Source: Anastrepha obliqua
Taxonomy: Eukaryota > Arthropoda > Insecta > Diptera > Tephritidae
Assembly (NCBI RefSeq): GCF_027943255.1
Contig: NC_072896.1
Coordinates: forward strand, 46,402,501 to 46,466,500
Direction of reading: 5' to 3'
Length of the DNA: 64,000 nt
Positions 55,903-64,000 of the stretch are shown piece by piece. The notes under the pieces are model-generated. The model saw only the letters and a program-made list of their open reading frames with translations, had not been told where the DNA came from and made no database searches. The translations under genes were made by a program, and so were the position numbers. The first letter of the stretch is position 1, and every line of letters starts with the position of its first letter.

Positions 55903-57414
55903 AATTTGTCTAAGAAGACCCCTACTGAAATTCTCTAAGGAATATTCTTGTGGGATTATTGAATGCTCCATGGACTTTATAAAATTATTATTCTCCAGAT
56001 TTTAAAAAATAAATATCAAAACGATATTTACGGGTAAGAAATATTAAGCTAAAATACTCGAGAAAAAAATACATTAAATTTTATTATATATTCTTAAAGA
56101 CAATATTAATACCAAATGTAGTTTTACATGAGTATTTTCATTTAATGTAGATAAACTTGAGACCATATTAGGAAAACTTCAATACACTTAAAAATAATTG
56201 TAACGTTTTTTCTCCAGTTCATAATAGCGAGAGAAAATGATAATTTGAGTTTTAGATATGTGGAGAAGAACCCCAGCCGGACCCATATCAAGTGAAGTTA
56301 GTGCCTTCTGTATTTATTTTTAATTTTTTTGTTTTTGTTTTTTTATTAAGTCACTGAATAGTCACGAACAGGACATACAATTTGAAGACAGCGACTGCTC
56401 GTGGTGCAGGTGTTTATTTTCACACAAATTCAGCGTCTCGACGAATTTGCACTCTCAAAAACCGCATATGAACCTCTTGAATGAAATGCCAATCTTGTTA
56501 CTTATGTACTTATATTATCAATTTCGTGTATTTCTAGGATAGAATGCATTTTCATCATAATATTCAATTTTCCTATATTTATTTCAACTTAGAAAGTGAA
56601 GCTGCTTTGTATCAGCCCTCTTCGAAATATCAAATCTATAGTATTGCGCTACTCTCACTCGTTTCTGTTAAACTAAATGGCAATTCAAAAATAATAACTC
56701 CACAAAGTGAAAGTCTCACTCTCCCAACTTGTAAACAATTTGAAGTGCTTGTTAACACATAAAGGCAGACCGCCACCGTCATAAAATGAACTGGACTTGT
56801 ACTAGCGTAGAGCCAGTTAGATTTATCTCAGGGTAGTCACATAGAACATTCGTGTATGCAACTCCGCAATGGTGCCATTAGATATCTGCAGCTAAGTGGA
56901 AAGAAATCATGAAAATAATGAAGAGCAGTCAGAAAAGTCTGTGCTGTTATAATGTATGGTTAAGATTTTTAAAAACAAAACCAAATCAAAGAATAAAAGC
57001 AATGCAGCTTATACGCGCACATATCTACGTCCATTTATAAATTTGTACTAAAAGTTAATGGAGGCGACTTTACGGTATTCGATAGTTTGTTTGATGAGAT
57101 AGCCAAGCAAATACAGCATACGGTGGTTATGGGTTACTGAAAAATTCCATTGCGTCAAAATTAAATAGCTGCGAATATAAATAGTCAATTTAGTAGATGC
57201 TGGTGGCTAAAAGTTACTTAGTTGATTAGTCCATTCATTGCAGTGGTAATGGCTCTGAAACTGTCGATGACCTTTCGGGGGGAAAATTGTCGTAATTCAT
57301 TTGCTGAAAACGTTTTGAGGAACGATTTTTAAAGGTAAAATTTTTCCATAAAAGGTTCTTTTTGCTAGGCTTTTCTACTAAGAGAAATTCGGCAATTGGA
57401 GCAGAATATTTTAC
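55903..57414. other. No gene recognised
   Basis: Includes poly-T near 56,318-56,345 and a frame 56,544-56,762 without motifs. Sequence from 56,760 to 57,360 is of mixed composition and unrecognised. Confidence 0.35.
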
Positions 57415-57418
57415 TTAA

Positions 57419-58133
57419 GGGGACCTGTAAAATTAATAATCCTTTAAAAACATGTAAAAAAAAAATTAGAACGTAAATTTAAGTATTTCTTATATTATAG
57501 GTCGTCAACCGTGATTAATCTATTCTGTGCGTTCGAGCGCTGGGAGAGGTATAGTTTCATGTATTCAAATTTTAGACGCGTTTTTCTCAAAACTTCATTT
57601 TTCGAATTGGCGTACACGATAACTCGAAAAGTTATTGACCAATCTCCCTGAAATTTTGCATCTGCATTTCACATCTTTTTATGATATTACTTTCTATGTG
57701 AATTTACAAGTTTTTGAAAATTTTTCCAAAAAATAATTTTTTCGAAGCAAAAATAGTAAGAAAATTCGCCCTAAAACTCATTTTTTTTAGCATTTTATTC
57801 CGCGATTTTTTTCCATTGTTTTTTAATTCATATAAAAATTATGACATTAACAAACAGAAAAAATGTTGGACTTTTTTATGCAGGTCACTGACGCCGATGC
57901 TACAATGCCCGCCGATTGAGAAGCCGCGCTGCGACCTTCCGGGAAGAATTGAGTCTACATTCGCCATTTCAAACGATTAAAATAAAAAAAAATATTTCTA
58001 TATTATTTTAACGTATAACTAAACTGATTCCAATTTTGAAAAAAATATATTACAATATATATTTACTTCTTTTTTTTAAATAATTTTAATGAAAATCAGG
58101 GAAAATATGGCCGTTTACAGGTATCTGTCCACA
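57419..58133. mobile_element. Probable TTAA-type element of the same clan
   Basis: TTAA at 57,415-57,418 precedes GGGGACCTGTAAAATTAA. The proposed right end, inverted, GTGGACAGATACCTGTAAAC has an extra six bases and is followed by TAAA, not TTAA. The interior has the clan core GACGCGTTTTTCTCAAAACT near 57,575 and ACGATAACTCGAAAAGTTAT near 57,617, which supports membership. Confidence 0.5.
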
Positions 58134-58514
58134 TAAAATTAAATATCGATGAACACACCACTCGGCCTTAGTATACATCTAAATCGGTTGGCTTGAGTAT
58201 ATCGTACATTCTGCCACTTAAGAGCTGAAGAATGGGGGAGAAAGAAAGAAGAGTAATTGATTTTGAAATATTTTTGAACAGATTTTCACACGTTTATGAA
58301 CTCACATAGACTTTTTCGGATCGTTACCAATACTAAAAATCGCCATTGTCTAAATCGAATTGGTGCACCTTTTATATACATATTTTTGAGTATCTAAGTA
58401 ACGTTACGTTCTCAATTATTTCGATTTTAAGTTCGATATTTTGTATGTTTTCTTTCACAATGGAGGAATTTTTTTATCTCCATTTTTAAAAAATACTATC
58501 TGTCAATTCAAAAC

Positions 58515-58850
58515 ATTCAGGGTGGTTAAGTTTTAAGGGCCGGTGTTGATTTAAATAAAATAAAATTTTTTTAAGAAATGATTGTCATTTCTCTTTATTA
58601 TAATAATATTGGTATGGCTCAATTACGTATTGCACAAAATATCAGCCGATCGGCCGCCGCGGCCTCGGCGGCACAGCTCCATCCGGTGGTTTAAATTTTC
58701 GATGACGCTGAGGCATAATTGAGGTTCTATACCGTTAATGTGCCGAATTATCTCATCCTTTAGCTCTTGAATTGTTACTGGCTTTTCGACGTACGCCTAT
58801 TCTTTCAAATAACCCCAAAGAAAGAAGTCCAACGGTGTGGACATTTTAAG
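58515..58850 (-). mobile_element. C-terminal end of a D,D41D-like element with its terminus
   Basis: On the minus strand, STPLDFFLWGYLKE precedes a stop and AYVEKPVTIQELKDEIIRHI, NGIEPQLCLSVIENLNHRME and RGRGG. This is the part after the third Asp. The terminus (plus strand) CAGGGTGGTTAAGTTTTAAG then GGCCGGTGTTGATTT matches 62,655-62,683 and 29,989-30,025. The other end and the first two Asp are absent; jockey-like sequence begins right after 58,850. Confidence 0.78.
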
Positions 58851-58859
58851 AATATGTGG

Positions 58860-60300
58860 GAGCGTCACGTAAGTCGACGATCAAAAAGAGCACCTAAGTA
58901 TTTGGCTTCAACAGTTTGGGATATTTGACATCGATTTAGTGTTACTGGAGGGCAAGAGTCTCTGCGGAATGTGAACGTGGTTTACACTGATTTTTTCTCG
59001 TTAGCTTTTATTCGCCATCTGTTTAGCCAAGTGCAAATCAAGATTAATCACGATATCAAGATTAGTTTGTAAATGCCATTATGACTGTATCATCCGAGTA
59101 CGTAGCTATATATGCATTCTCAGTTGTTGGTAGGTCGGCAGTAAATAGCGTATAAAGAACCGGTACTAAAACCTTCCCTTGAGTAACTCCTGCGTTACTT
59201 GACTGAAGGCTAGTGACTGCATCATTTATTATTACCAGAAAGTGTCTATTATGCAGATACGATTTTAACAGCATAAAATAATTGCGGGGTAATTTCTTTT
59301 TCAGTTTGTATAGCAACCCCTCATGCCAGACCCTATCAAAGGCTTGCGTTATATCTAAGAACGCTGTCACGCAGTATTGGTGCTTTTCCAGCGCTACTCC
59401 AGCGAATTCATATACCGAGTTGACTTGCTCTATGGTAGAATGATGTTTACGAAAACCAAAAAGGGGTGTTGGTATAAAATTTGCCTCATCAATTATGGAG
59501 TTTAGCCTTTTCAAAAATAGGCTTTCGAATACTTTCGATAGAATAGGCAACTAACTTATTGGCCTGCATAAAGAAGCCATATGCAGGAGCTTTCCAGGTT
59601 TTGGTGTGAGTATAATTTGTTCTATCATACTTTCCACTAGATGCGAAAATCTTCTTGGTGGATCATCACATTAAATATATATGTAATCAATTTTTGTATC
59701 CTTAAGTAGGTAGCTCTCTCAGAATTTTACTTGTTATGAGGTCAAAACGTGGAGCCTTGTTTGTTTAGTGTTTGCTTTAATTATGGCTTCAATTTCTTTC
59801 CACGTAAAAGGAGGCACCTGAAAGTCAATTTGAAACGGGCCTGAAAGAAATTCGTATATTTTATTGTCACGGTCTAGTTCTTTACTCGGAAAGGGTTCGA
59901 AGGCTTGTGCAAGATGTTTGGCGAATTCAGACGCTTTTGCCTCGTCGGCTTTTGCCCACCCACCGCTAGGAGTTTTTATTGGTGCAATGTATGAAACTGA
60001 TTGCGATATGTTTTTAGTTGCCTTCCATAACGAACAGTCAGAAACTGCAGTTGGTGACAAACCAGATGAATATTCGTGCATTTCAGCATTTCTCTCCTCT
60101 CTTAATGCAACTTTCAATTGTAAGTAATATTATTAAGTTTTCTTTTGTCAAGCTTTTTTCCGTTTGTTTGCCAGATATGTCGTAATTTTCGTCTTTCTTT
60201 TATCAGCATTGTGAGACCATCTGATGTATGCGATTTTTTGCAATTAGTCCAGCATTTCTCCGGTGTAGCTGTCCAAGCAATGAAAGATATGAATTTCTAA
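58860..60300 (-). mobile_element. Jockey-like LINE (minus strand), broken RT
   Basis: From 60,290 downward: WTATPEKCWTNCKKSHTSDG and LIKERRKLRHIWQTNGKKLD, then the frame 60,117-59,734 (VALREERNAEMHEYSSGLSP, KASEFAKHLAQAFEPFPSKE). The RT frame 59,550-59,062 has MPILSKVFESLFLKRLNSII, FGFRKHHSTIEQVNSVYEFA, motif A TAFLDITQAFDRVWHEGLLY, motif B NAGVTQGKVLVPVLYTLFTA and motif C IATYSDDTVIM. In motif C FADD is YSDD; motif B has lost the GVPQGS proline. Downstream frames have HVHIPQRLLP and SQILRCSF (frame-shifted thumb). Two to three indels. Confidence 0.85.
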
Positions 60301-60547
60301 TTTAAAAGTAGTTAGAGAAGAAACACAAGACTTTAACTTGACTATGCCTAAATAAGACTTATTAAACGACTTAAATTTGAATACGGCAGCCATTAACACT
60401 ACAAGCGTTGCCTTTTATATTTTGCGCTAAATAATGAATACACACAAAAATAATATTGAAAATGGATTTATCGTTTTTTAACATAGTCTCCTTGGAAGTC
60501 AATACACTTCGATGAGGCAAAGATATAGAGGAGAGTGACACTCTACC
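60301..60547. other. No feature recognised
   Basis: AT-rich. A stretch near 60,476-60,510 (AACATAGTCTCCTTGGAAGT) resembles the 3' region of some mariners but is too short to call. Confidence 0.3.
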
Positions 60548-60559
60548 GACTGCTCAATA

Positions 60560-60701
60560 TATACATACATAATTGGTGGGTACACCCTTTTTATGTGTTT
60601 GGCCGAGCGCCTATTCCTATTTGTGGTGTGCGTCTTCATGTTTTTCCACAAATGGAGGGACCAACAGTTTCAAGCCGACCCCAAACGGCAGATATTTGCC
60701 G
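60560..60701 (-). repeat. SINE-1 copy e, 5'-truncated with perfect 12-bp TSD
   Basis: Target duplications GACTGCTCAATA at 60,548-60,559 and 60,702-60,713 are identical. Only the 3' 142 bases of SINE-1 are present (tail ATATACATACAT, ATAATTGGTGGG, GTGTTTGGCCGAGCGCC, GGCAGATATTTGC). The truncation point therefore existed when the copy integrated. Confidence 0.9.
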
Positions 60702-60713
60702 GACTGCTCAATA

Positions 60714-62596
60714 GTCACTCATAAATTAGATTTTGAAGGTAATTTTTCCAAAAAGGCACCTCAGATGATAAAATAGTTTATTGTAAGAAGTTCTGCATGA
60801 AACTGTTTAAAAATTGTATCACCTGAATCAAAATAATGGGCACTTTTGAAGTCTTAAAAAATAAAAAGTTTTATAATTCCGATGGAATACATTACTGACT
60901 GTTTCTTTCATGTGGAGAATAATGCATCCTAAAACAGAAATGTATACACTTTGATATACATTTACACTATCAACGGATTGTATGTAAGTGTAGAGATGAT
61001 TAAATTTGGAGGGGTATATTATTTTCAATATGTACATAAATATGTAACTAGCGAGCTATTTAATATTCAGCTACATTAATGCAATGGCATTGAGTTCACA
61101 ACCAAATGTGTTGATAGTACCAATCATTTCTAATCTCAAACGGGCTGTACGATTCAATTAACGTCAACAACAACAGAGAGTTTACGTATAGTGCCCGCGT
61201 ACTTGTAATGCCATTCATATCCAAAAATGACGACTCAATGCGCATAGCACAGCTGCCAGTAATGTAATACCACCATCATCCGTTGATATTCGTACACCCA
61301 CATCCTAACGCCCAACTAAATCCTAGCAACTCCCCGTCTGCTTTGCTGCTGGCAGCCAAACAAATGATCCAGCGCTTAATACCTGCATATATGTATGTGT
61401 GTGCGTAGATATGCGAGTGTGTGAGTGAGTACTATTAGAGCAAAACCTCACTCACCCATCTAACCTATTAAACTTGTCAGTGAGACGATTAGGAGATGGC
61501 TTATGAAAGCAACGAGTCAATGAGGCGCCAGTTGACGCGTTTCAAATTTCATTGATTTGCAAAATGTACATTAAAATCAATTGGTTGTCTGTCTGTCTAG
61601 GCTTTCATTGCACACCTACAATCTATTACTATATACATTAGATTGCCTCTGCATACGTACATAAATACTCGTGTACGTATATGATTGTGTATGTGCATCA
61701 CTGCTTCGATAATACCTTGTTAAGTTAATCTGACACGTATAATGTGCGGAAATGGCTGAATGAATAGGCCGAAATGGTGGCAATGGTGATGGCAGAAATC
61801 TTAAACTGAGGCTTAGGCAAGGCGAGATGATGTGAAAAATGCCAACTTAAGCGAGCGGGGCCGCCTCCAACGCCCTCTAATAGAGACACGTTGACTCTGG
61901 TATCAGTGTTGGCATTACACCAAAATCAATTCAATTTTGAACACACAACGTTTCGAACGTGACCCGTTTTCTACCTTGATACACACACAGATTAATATTA
62001 ACTTGGCATGTGTGTTGCATTAATAGCTCAGTTACTGTGTCAAATCCAAGCATACATACCTACATATATACATATTTAGATATATATTATTAACCTTCTC
62101 ATAGCACTTGATATTGTCTCCAATATCGGTTTTCTTTTTTATACATATGAATTATTTCCAGTTCAAGTGAAAGCAATGAGTGCTTGCTTAAATTTATATA
62201 TGTATACCGACAGGCATACCTACATATATAAGTGGTATATTGCGTGGAAGTATTCAGGCCAGAGAATATTTCGATATTTTCTGTAATTTAAATGGCAATC
62301 GTGCAAAATCGCCTTTAATATGCGATGAACGGGTGTGAGTTTAAATATCTGATAATTCTATGGGTGACAGTAAGCGAGTATATTTTTGTGTGGCTTCCCA
62401 ATAATTAAATATCAAGCGCGATCTAAAATTCTCGTGATTGTATGCCACGACAAAGTTCCTCATAAAAACTATCTGCCGTTCAGAGTTATTCCATCACTGC
62501 GTCGCACACATTTTGACCAAATTCAAATAAGTGATCAAATTTTGAATGTACGAGATGTTTTTTATATGGAGAAAATACGAACTACCAGCACGTACT
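60714..62596. other. Host backbone, microsatellite-bearing, no gene
   Basis: TG/TA repeats near 61,390-61,425 and 62,050-62,085. The frame 62,386-62,622 ends in transposon sequence and is not a gene. Confidence 0.45.
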
Positions 62597-62683
62597 CGAC
62601 GTACTCCTTTTCTTTCAAATAACCCCAAAGAAAGAAGTCCGACGGTGTCAACATCGGCCCTTGAAATTTAACCACCCTTTACT
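62597..62683 (-). repeat. Relic of the 58.5-kb D,D41D-like family
   Basis: TCTTTCAAATAACCCCAAAG then AAAGAAGTCCGACGGTGT encodes (minus strand) the third-Asp region TPSDFFLWGYLK-like, and is joined directly to the terminus CGGCCCTTGAAATTTAACCA then CCC. The C-terminal coding between them is deleted. Confidence 0.65.
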
Positions 62684-63035
62684 AGTATTAGAATTGTGTG
62701 GACTATTAATCTTCGTACCCAAATATTTTTTTAAACCCGACTAAAGAGTTTGAAATTTCGATGGGAATTTGTCGAATTTCTTAATTTTTTAAAATTCGGT
62801 ACCTAAATATTTATTTTAAAATCTGATTAAAAATTTCGGAAATTTACGTGAAAATTTGTCGATTTTTTTATAAATTTCGTGCGAAGCTTAAAAATTGGAT
62901 TAATATGTTATTTATTATGGAATGACCTTTATAAAAACCTGATGAAAACTAATCAACAAAGAAGTAGTCCAAACAAGTAAAATATTGCGTTGCTAATTAG
63001 GTGCACGCAGCCGTACGTAACTATGTATGTATACG
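62684..63035. other. AT-rich, with a short tandem-like duplication
   Basis: Two similar blocks, CCCAAATATTTTTTTAAACC (62,719) and CCTAAATATTTATTTTAAAA (62,802), each followed by CTGA/CGACT and GAAATT-rich sequence of about 80 bp, suggest an old tandem duplication. Confidence 0.4.
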
Positions 63036-63310
63036 AGAGCCGTTTGAAAAGTCTGTGAGATGGCATTACTGGCGCGCATCAAAATTATGTTTAGTTAGTA
63101 ACATCTCTTTGAAGAACGCACTCTACGTTTCACCCTGATCGGTGTATTTCTTTGCGTTTGACATTCGTTTGAATCGAGGAAGTCGAGTGATTTTCCTTTG
63201 CCATCATAGCAATGCACCAGCTCATGCGACAGTAGTTGTGGTTGTCAAATTAATGGAAATAGGGTTTCAACTCGTTTCACACACGCCCCATATTCGTAGT
63301 AGACTCTCTC
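63036..63310 (+). pseudogene. Mariner fragment: left terminus plus second-Asp region
   Basis: ACGAGAGCCGTTTGAAAAGT at about 63,033 looks like a mariner terminus. The following frame has HHSNAPAHATVVVVVKLMEI and GFQLVSHTPHIRS, where the catalytic HDNAPAH has become HSNAPAH and the PPYSPDLAPSD motif is broken. The sequence then changes to LINE at about 63,318. Confidence 0.7.
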
Positions 63311-63317
63311 TCGTAAG

Positions 63318-64000
63318 GTCCTCCTATCGAGACTACAACGCACCGTTGCCATCTGTTGCACCGGAACTTTTCCGACTACTTCAGGCCCGGCATTAGATGA
63401 TATGATTGGTATGCCACCACTTGATGCTTTTATGCAAGGAGAAGCCTTGAAGACCATCTGGAGGCCATATTGGAAAACAGAGAAGGCCTGGACTTCGATT
63501 AAACGATCCTTGCCATGAGGAGTCGCACTTGAAAAGAGATACAGTGTAGTGCTGCCAGAGGCTCAGTTGTGGTCAAACTCTGAAAATGAGCCCGGCAAAC
63601 AATGTTATCGTATTTTCAAGGATGGCTACAGGAGCATGGGTCTGGCTCTGCACTTTGCTCTTGGAATGCATGCATCTGTGTTTCAAGCGGAGGTGTATGC
63701 AGTTCAAGAAGCGATGAACTTTGTTGTGGAAAACCGATGGAGAGGCAGATCTATATGGATCTGCAGCGACAGCCAAGCTGCGCTCATGGCCGTAGACAGC
63801 CTCCCAACTACATCAGGGATAATCGAGTCCTGCAAATCTTGGCTAAACTATGTCAGTAGACATAACAGCCTGATACTAAGATGGGTCCCGGGACACGTAG
63901 GTGTCGTGGGAAACGGGACCTCTGACTCCTTCTTTGGCGCAGACCCCGGTTTGCCACTCCCTTCTGCCGCCATCAAAGCCACGGTTAGCAAAAGGGTTAC
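63318..64000 (+). mobile_element. R1/I-like LINE with RNase H, runs off the window
   Basis: The plus-strand frame gives SRLQRTVAICCTGTFPTTSG, DDMIGMPPLDAFMQGEALKT, one stop (LP-stop-GVAL) and KDGYRSMGLALHFALGMHA. Then RNase H: SVFQAEVYAVQEAMNFVVEN, IWICSDSQAALMAVDSLPTT and LILRWVPGHVGVVGNGTSDS. The first motif TDGS is KDGY. The Cys/His end is not reached before 64,000. RT is missing on the 5' side. Confidence 0.82.

Noticed and set aside
1..64000. LTR retrotransposons, CRISPR arrays, bacterial-type operons
   Set aside because: No gag or protease motifs, no long direct terminal repeats and no spaced identical repeats were seen; the sequence is eukaryotic in character.

Overview
The window looks like AT-rich chromosomal DNA from a dipteran, most likely a tephritid fruit fly. 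I infer this from the mixture of mariner-type transposons, including the D,D41D lineage first described as rosa in Ceratitis rosa, together with jockey-, CR1-, R1- and LOA-like LINEs and the (CATA)n/(TATG)n microsatellites of the unique DNA. I found no host gene that I can support. Almost every coding signal belongs to a decayed mobile element. I saw no CRISPR array, rRNA gene, functional tRNA gene or LTR retrotransposon.

Layout: 0-3 kb holds a LINE (called LINE-A here) split by a tRNA-derived SINE (SINE-1), then a LINE RNase H tail. 4.4-9.3 kb has mariners, a D,D41D derivative, a TTAA-type non-autonomous element and a CR1-like fragment. 9.8-14.4 kb has a jockey-like LINE, and an RNase H-bearing LINE lying inside a mariner. 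15.1-16.7 kb carries an unusual broken transposase-like gene. 17.5-19.2 kb is a pogo-like element containing a second transposon. 19.8-23.8 kb has a deleted mariner, SINE-1 with perfect target-site duplications, a CR1-like fragment and two more mariners. 24.8-25.4 kb is a short Helitron. 26.3-33.4 kb has LINE-A and D,D41D copies in inverted pairs. 34-40 kb has LINE and mariner fragments and a second SINE (SINE-2, 575 bp). 41.6-49.1 kb contains the fullest D,D41D element, a cluster of TTAA-flanked elements and a Ginger-like DNA transposon. 50.5-64 kb has R1-like, jockey-like and other LINE pieces, SINE-1 relics and an almost complete mariner. Between these blocks are microsatellite-rich stretches that look like the original host backbone, perhaps intronic or intergenic.

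The most interesting relations are between elements. SINE-1 and LINE-A share two 3'-terminal motifs separated by the same 17-nt distance. SINE-2 ends in sequence resembling the 3' end of another LINE present at 55.5-55.9 kb. Both suggest that these SINEs borrow the machinery of those LINEs. A group of elements with GGGG-start ends and TTAA (or TTAT) target duplications shares an internal core and recurs about nine times. All identifications come from reading the sequence and remembered family features; no database search was run.
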